Source: Desulfamplus sp. (lineage in GTDB: Bacteria; Desulfobacterota; Desulfobacteria; Desulfobacterales; Desulfobacteraceae). Taken from it: a DNA stretch of 32,663 bases. Position numbers and translations under genes: made by a program. The stretch is from NCBI GenBank assembly GCA_015232555.1, contig JADFZJ010000043.1, positions 1 through 32,663 of the forward strand, in the 5' to 3' direction. How positions within the stretch are numbered: position 1 is the first letter of the stretch; each line of letters starts with the position of its first letter. Positions 14,758-22,497 of this stretch are shown here, in pieces. The notes beneath the pieces were generated by a model. It worked only from the letters and a program-made list of their open reading frames with translations. It did no database searches and was not told the origin of the DNA.

Positions 14758-16752
14758 TTACTTAATTAAATTCAGTAACCGTTTTGCATCATCTTTTCCC
14801 GGAAAATTAGAAGGATTCTCAACAGCTTTTTTCAGCATTTTTTGAGCTTCTGCCATTCGTCCCATACTATGATAAATAACGCCTATATGGTAGTTGAGAA
14901 CAGGATGGTCAGGAAGTTTTTTTATAGCAGCTTCAATATTTTCAACTGCCTTTGGAACAGCCCCTCTTTTATACTCAATCCACCCTAAAGTATCTAAAAT
15001 ATAGGGAGAACCAGGATTTAGAGAGAGTGCTTTTTGTGTCAAATCAAATGCTCTCTGAAGTGTTTGGGCTCGCCCATCGGTCTCTGCCAGCAGAAATGCA
15101 AGGTTATTTGCAGCATCCCAAGAGTTTGGATTGTTCTTGAGAGTCTGCTCATAAATATCCATTGCCCGATTATAATCTTTTTTCTGTTCATACATGCTGC
15201 CAAGTGCTATCCATGCATCTGTATTTTGAGGGTTCTCTTTGCAGATAGCGTCAGCTTTATCAGCCATACCTTTGGAAAAATAGTAACTAACCAGAACCGC
15301 TGTAAACTTTTGCAGATCAACGACAGCCTCCTTGTTGTCTGGATGCTTTTTAATTCGCTCTTCCATCACACTTTTAGCTGCCGCAATATCCTCCTTGAGC
15401 AGATGATATTCAGCCATAGCTTTCAAAACTTTGTCTGAGTCAGGCTCTCTCTTCAAAGCATTTCTTAAGACATCAAGTGCAAGCTCATACTCTTTGTTAA
15501 GGGCATGTGCCCGTGCGAGTGCAATATGAGCATCAATCATCTCAGGATGATCATTTACAACAATTCTAAATGATGAAACAGCCCCTCCAAAATCTTTTTC
15601 AACAAGCAGAAGATTTCCCTTAATCATCTGGGCATCCACGTTTTTAGGGTCATTTTTCAGAACCTCATCAACCAGCTTTTTTGTCCCGATAATATCTCTC
15701 TCCTGAAACAAAATCTCTGCTAAAGCGGTTTGGAGTTTTATCTGCTTTGGTTCAGCAGTTTTTTCATGCAGAGCAATACCATCTGAAAGCACCTGTTTTG
15801 CCTTTTTGTACTCTTTTGTAGCAAGATAGATTTCACTTAGCATCTTTCTCAACTCTACAGTCTCGGGTTTTAACGTAATGCCCTGCTCTAAAATACGTAT
15901 AGCATCATCAACCCTGCTGTTTTTAAGCCAGAACGCAGCCACTATGCTTCTTTTATCTTCACTCTCAGGAGAGGATTTAATTATATCGTCCATCACCTTA
16001 ACCCCATCCTCCTGCCTGCCTCGGTTGATATAAAATCCAGCAAGGTTCATCTTGAATCCGTCATTATTTGGCTCAAGCTGAATGGTATGTTTGAGCAACT
16101 GCTCTGCCTTTTCGTCATTTTTTCTATCTGCCTCCATCTGTGCAAGAGTCAAAATAAGAGGTAGAGCATCGCTGTTTAACTTTAAACCCTCTTGAATGAG
16201 AGAGTAAGCATCCTCCTTCTTGCCTTTTGTATTGGCAATAGCTCCAAGCATCAGGAAAATATCAGGCTTTGAAATACCTTTTGCCTTTAAATCTGTCAGA
16301 ATTTTTTTTGCCTTATCATGCTCATCCTTAGACATATAGACAGATGCTCTTATCATCAATCCATCAACATTGTCAGGCTCTCGCTTTAGTATCTCCTCAG
16401 CCTGCTCCATTGCCTGCTCAAAGCCCTTGCCCCCTATCAGCAGTCTGCCCAGCGTAACCCTCGCATCAATACTCTCTGGCTCCAACTTAACAGACTTTAA
16501 CAGAAAACTGTATGCTTTTTCAAAATTACGATTTTCAAGCTCTACCTTTCCTAACAGGAGATACGCCTCTGCAAATTCAGAGTCAATCTGTATAGCGTTT
16601 TTAAGTTCAAGACCAGCCTTTACATAATCTTTCTGGTCAAAATATGCCTGTCCTTTTTTGAAAAAAGCCTGTTTTTTCTCTTCTGGAGAGCCACAGCTAA
16701 AAATAGAGACAAACAATAGACAAGAGAGCAGATAGAGACATATCTTTTTCAT
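14758..16752 (-). CDS. prsT: PEP-CTERM-system TPR-repeat lipoprotein PrsT
   Basis: The 664-residue protein has a lipoprotein signal with Cys20 in VSIFSCGSPEE, then an almost continuous array of tetratricopeptide repeats to the C-terminus. Examples are AYFDQKDYVKAGLELKNAIQ, AYLLLGKVELENRNFEKAY and ALGSMYEQKKDYNRAMDIYE. It matches PrsT, the TPR lipoprotein marker of exosortase/PEP-CTERM loci, although as I recall the family is commonly nearer 900 residues, so this copy is short. TPR lipoproteins of this kind are thought to scaffold polymer export in the periplasm. AAGGAG lies 8 bases before the ATG. Upstream is a 134-base gap with a palindromic repeat and a run of ten G residues that could affect its expression. 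Confidence 0.87.
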   Translation of the reverse strand: MKKICLYLLSCLLFVSIFSCGSPEEKKQAFFKKGQAYFDQKDYVKAGLELKNAIQIDSEFAEAYLLLGKVELENRNFEKAYSFLLKSVKLEPESIDARVTLGRLLIGGKGFEQAMEQAEEILKREPDNVDGLMIRASVYMSKDEHDKAKKILTDLKAKGISKPDIFLMLGAIANTKGKKEDAYSLIQEGLKLNSDALPLILTLAQMEADRKNDEKAEQLLKHTIQLEPNNDGFKMNLAGFYINRGRQEDGVKVMDDIIKSSPESEDKRSIVAAFWLKNSRVDDAIRILEQGITLKPETVELRKMLSEIYLATKEYKKAKQVLSDGIALHEKTAEPKQIKLQTALAEILFQERDIIGTKKLVDEVLKNDPKNVDAQMIKGNLLLVEKDFGGAVSSFRIVVNDHPEMIDAHIALARAHALNKEYELALDVLRNALKREPDSDKVLKAMAEYHLLKEDIAAAKSVMEERIKKHPDNKEAVVDLQKFTAVLVSYYFSKGMADKADAICKENPQNTDAWIALGSMYEQKKDYNRAMDIYEQTLKNNPNSWDAANNLAFLLAETDGRAQTLQRAFDLTQKALSLNPGSPYILDTLGWIEYKRGAVPKAVENIEAAIKKLPDHPVLNYHIGVIYHSMGRMAEAQKMLKKAVENPSNFPGKDDAKRLLNLIK

Positions 16753-16787
16753 TTAACAACTCCTTATAAATGTTATGCACTAATTTG

Positions 16788-16871
16788 TCCCACCCCTTTG
16801 ACCTCTCCCCATAAAGAGAGAGGGGGGGGGGAATAATATTTCTCCCTCACCTGCGGGGAGGGGCTTTGCGT
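16788..16871. repeat. GC-rich palindromic intergenic repeat with a run of 10 G
   Basis: The gap between wecA-like and prsT genes holds an element unlike its AT-rich surroundings. It has an imperfect hairpin, cctctc (16802-16807) with gagagg (16818-16823), a homopolymer of ten G (16822-16831), and a second hairpin, ctccc (16842-16846) with gggag (16856-16860). The wording (ctccccataaagagagagg, ctccctcacctgcggggagg) is of the REP/palindromic kind that recurs between genes in many genomes. The G run is in the length range that slips during replication, and it lies 70 bases upstream of the prsT start. Confidence 0.65.
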
Positions 16872-16886
16872 AACATCATTTAATAA

Positions 16887-18524
16887 TTATATAAAACTTT
16901 TTGCCACAATAACAGCAAAGGTTGCCATCAAACTTATGTCAACAAAAACATCTTCTTGGCGAAGTTCTCCTAAAAGGACCTCATAACTGAAAAAGAGAAT
17001 CAAAATTTTCGCAACAACTACTTTTAGCAGAGTATCCTGCATGTGGATACTCGGAAGATTGGGAAATACAATGATGACGATAAAAATAAGAAAATCAAGA
17101 GGATTAACTCTAAATCCCTTCTGACGTTTTGTAAGGTTAAGCGTAGCAATCACAAAAAAAACCATAACTATGAATAAACCATTGTTAATAACTGCCATAT
17201 TAGGTGTAATCCAGTCGTATGCATTGGTTGTGGAAAAATATGTCAAAAGAGGAATTGTACAGTAAAGTGCTACCCTTAAAACCTCTTTTTTTGCGGTAGG
17301 CTTTATCTTTCTTACCACCAAAATCATCACAATGAAGAGTATTGCACCAGCAGTCATATATTCAGGCATATCTTTGGATATAATAGACTGCAAAAATAGG
17401 AGAATACTCAATCCCCATTTGAGTGAGTTGAAGAAAAAACGGATTGAAAACTTATCACCGCCAAGAAAGGAAAATATGCTTTGAGAAGGAGACATTTTTT
17501 CTCCCTTCGTTCTAAACCTGAACCTTTTTGCTCTTGCAATTTCAAATAGAGAGATAGTAATCCATGAGAGCAGAATAAAAGCTATAAGATTTGTACCATT
17601 CGAGTGAAATCTCAGTGAAAAAGCAAATCCTATAAACATTGATTGAAGAAGATAAATAGTTGCCACAGATTCAGAATGGTGTAGCCCTAACTTCATAAGT
17701 TTATGATGAAAATGGTTTTTGTCTGGTTTAAATGGTGAGACTCCATTGACAATTCTCTCCACCATTACAGTAAGTGTATCCAATATAGGAAATCCTATAA
17801 GAAACAGAGGTGTTATCTGACTGTATGGAGTGCTGCATTGGGTAAGCATCAAAGTAAAGACCGCACCCAAAAAGCCGAGCATCTGACTTCCTGCATCTCC
17901 CATAAATACGACTGCTGGATGTGTATTATATCGTAAAAATCCCAAAATAGCACCAATAACTGCTGTGGACATAATGGCAAGCTGCATATTTCCAGATTGG
18001 TATGCCATAAAGCCAATACTGACAAAGCTCAACATTGATATGCCACCTGCAAGACCGTCTAATCCATCAGAAAGATTAATTGCATTGGTAACTCCCACTA
18101 TGAACAGCAATGTTAATGGAACCGAAATTATAAAAGGAAATACAAAATTGCTGGGTAACAAGTTGCCAAGGTAGCTAATCTTGATACCACCCCAGAGAAT
18201 AACCACCAGAGCACCTGCAATTTGGGCAATGAGCTTATGTGTATATTTTAAATTTTTAATATCATCAACCATTCCAAACACAACAATCACTGCACAGCCG
18301 ATAATTACGGCACGTAGGGTGTCATCTATGGGTATCCAAAGTAGAACAGGAACAATTGCCCCCAAAGCCATAGAGATTCCGCCGCTTCTCGGCATAGGCA
18401 GAACATGAACTTTACGCTCGTCAGGCTCGTCAACAAGGTTCATTCTAAATGCCATTCGCTTCATAATGGGTATGAGTGCAATTGTTAAAAAGAGTGAGAG
18501 ACTAAATACTATAAATATATACAT
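16887..18524 (-). CDS. WecA/TagO-type polyprenyl-phosphate sugar-1-phosphate transferase, C-terminally extended
   Basis: This multi-spanning enzyme should start polysaccharide synthesis by moving a HexNAc-1-phosphate from a UDP-sugar to undecaprenyl phosphate at the inner membrane. Family-4 signatures are clear: DERKVHVLPMPRSGGISM, the MVDDIKNLK aspartate pair, NAINLSDGLDGLAGG, VFMGDAGSQMLGF, and KPDKNHFHHKLMKLGLHH with the loop histidines. The family part ends near residue 330. About 200 extra residues follow with several more membrane spans (SILLFLQSIIS, LFIVMVFFVIATLNL, DFLIFIVIIVFPNL), giving 545 residues against about 350 for plain WecA. The ATG at 18524 is preferred to a TTG two codons earlier because AAGG sits at proper distance from it. 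The exosortase and an epsI remnant lie upstream. Confidence 0.92.
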   Translation of the reverse strand: MYIFIVFSLSLFLTIALIPIMKRMAFRMNLVDEPDERKVHVLPMPRSGGISMALGAIVPVLLWIPIDDTLRAVIIGCAVIVVFGMVDDIKNLKYTHKLIAQIAGALVVILWGGIKISYLGNLLPSNFVFPFIISVPLTLLFIVGVTNAINLSDGLDGLAGGISMLSFVSIGFMAYQSGNMQLAIMSTAVIGAILGFLRYNTHPAVVFMGDAGSQMLGFLGAVFTLMLTQCSTPYSQITPLFLIGFPILDTLTVMVERIVNGVSPFKPDKNHFHHKLMKLGLHHSESVATIYLLQSMFIGFAFSLRFHSNGTNLIAFILLSWITISLFEIARAKRFRFRTKGEKMSPSQSIFSFLGGDKFSIRFFFNSLKWGLSILLFLQSIISKDMPEYMTAGAILFIVMILVVRKIKPTAKKEVLRVALYCTIPLLTYFSTTNAYDWITPNMAVINNGLFIVMVFFVIATLNLTKRQKGFRVNPLDFLIFIVIIVFPNLPSIHMQDTLLKVVVAKILILFFSYEVLLGELRQEDVFVDISLMATFAVIVAKSFI

Positions 18525-18555
18525 TGCCAATCTGCCTTGACCAAATTTCTCTCAA

Positions 18556-18633
18556 TTATAGCCGCCCCTTATGGATAAACAGAAGAATATCGTACGGGTT
18601 ATATACAGGCTCACCCATCCAGCCATATAGTTC
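18556..18633 (-). other. Unassigned open stretch after the epsI remnant
   Basis: In the same frame as the epsI remnant, directly after its TGA, 25 more codons run to a TAA and read ELYGWMGEPVYNPYDILLFI and then HKGRL. The composition looks like coding sequence rather than spacer. I recognise no family and see no start codon with a ribosome-binding site. It may be the tail of another lost gene. Confidence 0.3.
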
Positions 18634-18762
18634 TCATTCAGGAAGATATTCGGTAAGAACAGGCACAATCTCTTTTACAAACTCTTGCAGCCTGTTTTCT
18701 GCATCTGCTGGTTTTTCATCTGCTCCTACAGGTGCAATCACCCGAACTAAAGCTCCCTCAGT
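18634..18762 (-). pseudogene. Remnant of an EpsI C-terminus
   Basis: Just after the exosortase stop codon, and in the same frame, 42 codons read TEGALVRVIAPVGADEKPAD, then AENRLQEFVKEIVPVLTEYL and PE, before a TGA. This is the typical end of EpsI proteins (GALVRV, a charged stretch, L..F, P.L..YLP). It aligns with, but clearly differs from, the end of the EpsI domain of the adjacent fusion (DLFIRQITKIK, RLDKFAKEMITPL, YLP). No start codon or upstream half remains. It is best read as the fossil 3' end of an older epsI gene or exosortase-EpsI fusion replaced by the present one. The divergence makes a recent tandem duplication unlikely. Confidence 0.75.
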
Positions 18763-18771
18763 TATTTTAAA

Positions 18772-20349
18772 TCAGCTTTCAGATTTAGGTAAATACTGAT
18801 TATCTTTAAGAAATTCATTCAGAGGAGTTATCATTTCTTTAGCAAACTTATCCAGTCGTTCCTCTGCTGATTGAATAGTCTCATTATCTTTTATTTTTGT
18901 TATCTGCCTGATAAATAGATCATGAGTGTTGTCTCTTTTGATGGCATGAATGGCAAGATGAAATCTATTAATATTTTTATCATGAGTTGCTTTATCTTTG
19001 GTTTGAAACCAAAAATAAACTAAATGTTGATTTCCCATATCATCAGACATCACAATTTTTGTTACAGCAAGGGTTGTAAATATAGAGATATTTTTGATTA
19101 TATGTTTGGTTTGCTCTATTGTTTTCCAGCCAGACGATGGTAAACAAACCGTTGGACTATGAAAAAAATTGGTATTCTCAAGAAATGCACTGCTCCTATA
19201 ACCCATGTAAAGAGAGACTGTTTCAAATGTTTTGTTCTGGTAGAAACCACTGAAAGATTCTTCTGCACCAGATGCTTCAATAATTTCTGGCTCAACAATT
19301 TGCTGCTGACCTTTCCAATCAGAAAAGCTCAATGGAAAGTTTGCGATCCCGCCTTTTAACAAAATGGGAGGCATTATGCTTGTACTCCATGAAAAACCAG
19401 CGACAATAAGCAAAAGGGAAAGAGACATAAGTATTGCACCTGAATTTCTCGGCTTTTGTGGTTTATTGTGGATATCTGTCTTTATCTTTTCCTTAATTTC
19501 TATGGCTTTAGAAGGAAATATTCTTAGACAACGGCCAAAAACAAATAAAAAAAGAAACGAAATCATGAAAATCGTCCAGCCCTGAAAATCATGAAAAAAA
19601 CCTTCTGCCATTTTTGAACTATATCTATAGGTTAGTATCCCTGTGATTACAATCCGCAATACATTACTTAATATTGCAATGGGAATGGTGGCAACAACAC
19701 ATAAAATGCGTTTCCACATAACTTTTTCAAAAAAATATGAATATATAATCCCCAGTGCAATAAGAGGAAAAAGAAATCTTAGCCCACTGCAAGCATCAAC
19801 AACCTGCAATTTTGTAATACCCAAATCTATAATATTCCCAGATACATGAACGGAATAGCCGAGATACCTTAGAGTTATGCCTCCAAGTTGTGATGACAAT
19901 GATTTCAAAAAAACTCCAATTGTTCTATCAAGAATATTTGGTAATGGTATCATAAAAAAGATAAAACCCAACGGAAGAGCAATTTTTTTACTCAAATTAA
20001 TACCAAAACAGAAAATAGTGAATAGAATAATCAATGCTGGTAATACGGGTCTTGAGATATGTCCGCTTGAACCAAGAACACCATATAATGAGATCAAAAT
20101 AAAAATTAGAAGTAACGGGAAAATAGGCCAATAGCTTTTAATCTGTATATTTTTTAAATGCTCTCTTTGCTCCCACAACAAATATGCTGATATAAAAGGT
20201 ATAAGTATGCAATAAGAATAGTCGTCATTAGTCATCCATGTATTATAAAGAGATTTAAAAGGAACAAAATAGGCAATAACAAAAGCTATTAATAATAAAG
20301 AACTCTGAACAACAGGGTTCAAAAATGTTTGATTGAAAATTTGTCTCAA
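18772..20349 (-). CDS. xrtD: Exosortase fused to EpsI domain (probably VPLPA-CTERM-specific XrtD type)
   Basis: The 525-residue inner-membrane transpeptidase-like protein should recognise and process the sorting tails of the four substrates at 4770-7421. Residues 10-280 form the multi-spanning exosortase domain with all three catalytic residues: Cys187 in VVDACSGLRF, Arg232 in LSNVLRI and His253 in FFHDFQGW. Residues 300-525 are a fused EpsI (DUF3485) domain containing HSPTVCLPSSGW at 397-408. The substrate motif VPVPAA suggests the D type rather than XrtA, but this is inferred. The start is TTG, supported by GGGAGG 9 bases upstream and a TTGA overlap with the radical SAM stop; no ATG occurs before the first conserved span. 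Translation is thus coupled to the radical SAM gene. Confidence 0.92.
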   Translation of the reverse strand: MRQIFNQTFLNPVVQSSLLLIAFVIAYFVPFKSLYNTWMTNDDYSYCILIPFISAYLLWEQREHLKNIQIKSYWPIFPLLLIFILISLYGVLGSSGHISRPVLPALIILFTIFCFGINLSKKIALPLGFIFFMIPLPNILDRTIGVFLKSLSSQLGGITLRYLGYSVHVSGNIIDLGITKLQVVDACSGLRFLFPLIALGIIYSYFFEKVMWKRILCVVATIPIAILSNVLRIVITGILTYRYSSKMAEGFFHDFQGWTIFMISFLFLFVFGRCLRIFPSKAIEIKEKIKTDIHNKPQKPRNSGAILMSLSLLLIVAGFSWSTSIMPPILLKGGIANFPLSFSDWKGQQQIVEPEIIEASGAEESFSGFYQNKTFETVSLYMGYRSSAFLENTNFFHSPTVCLPSSGWKTIEQTKHIIKNISIFTTLAVTKIVMSDDMGNQHLVYFWFQTKDKATHDKNINRFHLAIHAIKRDNTHDLFIRQITKIKDNETIQSAEERLDKFAKEMITPLNEFLKDNQYLPKSES

Positions 20350-21395
20350 TTTTTGTAGCCTCCCATCTCACCCTGTCTCTTGTCCTGACCAACATCAAAG
20401 TGAGGAATAGAATCTATATTAACACTTTGACCCACAAGATTTTTAGCTTTATTCATAACAACCCATGGTAAGATTTGTTTTATATATTTTTTCATGACAG
20501 GAGAAGCAGAACCGATCATCCAGCAGTTTTTAGGGCATTTGGCAACAAGCTCTCTGACTTTTGCGGATTTTGGACTTTTCCACAACTCTTCAAAAGAGTC
20601 TGCTTTTTGGATATTGCCAAAACTTTCAAACCAGTATTTTCTCTCCATACCATTACAAGGTAGCACTTCACCATAAGGATCAATGAAAAAGTTCTCTGTG
20701 CCTGCTTCACATGGCAACATTCTCTTATTTCCACGAATATAATTGATAAGACCGAGATTAAAAAATGCCCTGAACCAGCTTTTAGGCTTGTTCTCTTTCA
20801 GAAGCCTATCTATCAACTCTTTAAAATCAGCAATGACTTCATCCTTGTTTGTAATAACATTATCATCTTTACAAAAATAGAAAGAATTGTGAAACGCTGC
20901 TGTAGCAAATTCCATGTTAAGCTGTCTTGCAAGTTCATATAGCCATAGCATATCTTTTGAATTGTTGTTAGATACCGTAATGCCAAAACCAACATCCTTG
21001 CGTCCCATCTCTCTTAATCCAAGAAGGGTTTTCAGCCCTTTGTCAAATCCACCATCTCGCCCTCTTAGCTCATCATTTTTACGAGACAGCCCTTCTATGC
21101 TGACACGAAAACCAAGCTCAGGAAACTTTTCTGAAAGTTTGAAAATTCTTTCTGTATAAAACCCGCTTGTAGATATACAGACACGTTTTGATTTTTTGAA
21201 AATAACCTCTACCAGTTCATCAATATCTTCCCTGATAAGCGGTTCACCTCCAGTTATATTAGTCACATTAACTTGAGGCATCTTTTCCAAATCTCGTGCG
21301 GAGATTTCTTTAGACGGCTCAGTAGGATTATTCCATATATCACACATTTTGCAACGCATGGGGCAACGATAAGTTGTAATTATTGAGGCTTCCAT
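20346..21395 (-). CDS. Radical SAM protein with SPASM-like C-terminal cysteines
   Basis: The 349-residue enzyme binds a [4Fe-4S] cluster through CxxxCxxC (Cys11, Cys15, Cys18 in CPMRCKMC) close to the N-terminus, and has the SAM-contact motif GGEP (residues 49-52). A C-terminal cysteine set (about residues 229, 247, 287 and 291; LPCEAGTENF, VLPCNGMERK, CPKNC) suggests one or more auxiliary clusters of the SPASM or twitch type. Such enzymes modify peptides or sugars by radical chemistry; the substrate is unknown. The ATG at 21395 is preferred to a TTG four codons earlier because GGGAG lies just before it. It starts one base after the upstream glycosyltransferase stop and overlaps the exosortase start, so it is tightly tied to both polymer synthesis and protein sorting. 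Confidence 0.88.
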   Translation of the reverse strand: MEASIITTYRCPMRCKMCDIWNNPTEPSKEISARDLEKMPQVNVTNITGGEPLIREDIDELVEVIFKKSKRVCISTSGFYTERIFKLSEKFPELGFRVSIEGLSRKNDELRGRDGGFDKGLKTLLGLREMGRKDVGFGITVSNNNSKDMLWLYELARQLNMEFATAAFHNSFYFCKDDNVITNKDEVIADFKELIDRLLKENKPKSWFRAFFNLGLINYIRGNKRMLPCEAGTENFFIDPYGEVLPCNGMERKYWFESFGNIQKADSFEELWKSPKSAKVRELVAKCPKNCWMIGSASPVMKKYIKQILPWVVMNKAKNLVGQSVNIDSIPHFDVGQDKRQGEMGGYKN

Positions 21396-21396
21396 T

Positions 21397-22497
21397 TTAT
21401 CTCCCAATTATTGAGAAGTAGAGTTTTTCCATTTGGTCTGTGATTCTATCCCAAGAGTAATTCTTCAACACATGTTCTCTTGCCTCTTGTTTTTTTTCTT
21501 TAACCATTTCGGGGTTCTTAATTAACATCTCAAGCTGTTTTTTTAAATCATTAGAATCCCTATTTTTAAAGGTATATCCAAAACCTTCCACTGCTTCCAA
21601 GTTTTCAGGTATATCGCTTGACAGACAGCAGTTACCATAACTCATAGCTTCAAGCAGAGCTATGGGGAGACCTTCTAATGTTGATGGTAGACAAAAAATG
21701 TATGCATTACTAAAAAGCTCTTCCAAAACTCTTCCAGTTACAAAGCCAGGGAAAATAATTCGATCATCATTGTCAGCAATTTTTCGGATATTTGCTTTAA
21801 AATCTTCAGCATAAGCAGCATCTCCAGCAATTACGAGCTTCATATCAGTATTGATATTTCTAAATGCCTCTACTAAGAAATGGGGTCCTTTTTCTTCAAC
21901 AAGTCTTGCGGCAAATAGAATATAGTGATCTTTTTCGAGTCCCATTTCAAGTATTTTTTCAGGTTTGCGATATTCAACCCTATTCACACCAGTCGGAATA
22001 TAATCCACTGTGCAACCATAGTTTTCTTCAAAATACTTTTTTTGAACCTTTGAAACCGCTGTGGTAGAATTGGGGAAATAAACAGCTGTGTAATCGCTTA
22101 ACTTTAGAAATGTTCTGCCTGCAACACCCCATTTATCTCTTTGCCATTCGATACCATGAGTCTGTACTACAGTTGGAATACCTAATATTCTTGGAAATAT
22201 TGAAAATAAAGATGGTCCAATTGCATGGACATGGACAATATCAGAATCCCTGTTTTTTAGAATATCCAGAGTGGCATTAAAACAGATGGATAGTTTGTGG
22301 AGGCTTTTGGTGTTAATTGAGGGGACAGTCTTTATAGTCATGCCGTTATAATGGCAATCTGATGTACCATAATCTCTGCTGCTATAAACGATTACTTCAT
22401 GTCCTTTTTGTACAAGGCGTGAACCTATTTCTTCGGTCAGCTTTTCTATACCTCCACCAATAGGGATACCTTTTACTGCAACAAATGCAATTTTCAT
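21397..22497 (-). CDS. Glycosyltransferase family 4 (GT-B fold)
   Basis: The 366-residue cytoplasmic enzyme probably adds one sugar to the lipid-linked repeat unit. The N-terminal Rossmann half starts MKIAFVAVKGIPIGGGIEKL, a glycine loop typical of GT4 acceptor domains, with DIVHVHAIGPS near residue 90. The C-terminal donor half has LFAARLVEEKGPHFLVEAF, VIAGDAAY and the nucleotide-sugar motif SNAYIFCLPSTLEGLPIALL followed by EAMSYG, the E-x7-E pattern of GT4 enzymes. Donor and acceptor cannot be told from sequence. The ATG overlaps the TGA of the upstream glycosyltransferase (ATGA), and GAGGG lies 8 bases before it. Downstream, its stop is one base before the radical SAM start. Confidence 0.9.
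   Translation of the reverse strand: MKIAFVAVKGIPIGGGIEKLTEEIGSRLVQKGHEVIVYSSRDYGTSDCHYNGMTIKTVPSINTKSLHKLSICFNATLDILKNRDSDIVHVHAIGPSLFSIFPRILGIPTVVQTHGIEWQRDKWGVAGRTFLKLSDYTAVYFPNSTTAVSKVQKKYFEENYGCTVDYIPTGVNRVEYRKPEKILEMGLEKDHYILFAARLVEEKGPHFLVEAFRNINTDMKLVIAGDAAYAEDFKANIRKIADNDDRIIFPGFVTGRVLEELFSNAYIFCLPSTLEGLPIALLEAMSYGNCCLSSDIPENLEAVEGFGYTFKNRDSNDLKKQLEMLIKNPEMVKEKKQEAREHVLKNYSWDRITDQMEKLYFSIIGR

Noticed and set aside
18634-18774. Read-through or selenocysteine at the exosortase TGA, extending the protein into the EpsI-like stretch
   Set aside because: The fusion already has a complete EpsI end before the TGA. A second, divergent end fits a fossil better, and no SECIS-type hairpin was recognised after the stop.
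18772-20349. Assignment of the exosortase as XrtA (EpsH)
   Set aside because: The surrounding genes are those of XrtA-type loci, but the substrates carry VPVPAA/VPLPSA rather than the VPEPS-type motif, and EpsI is fused. I therefore prefer the D type, though this needs a profile search with the XrtA and XrtD models.
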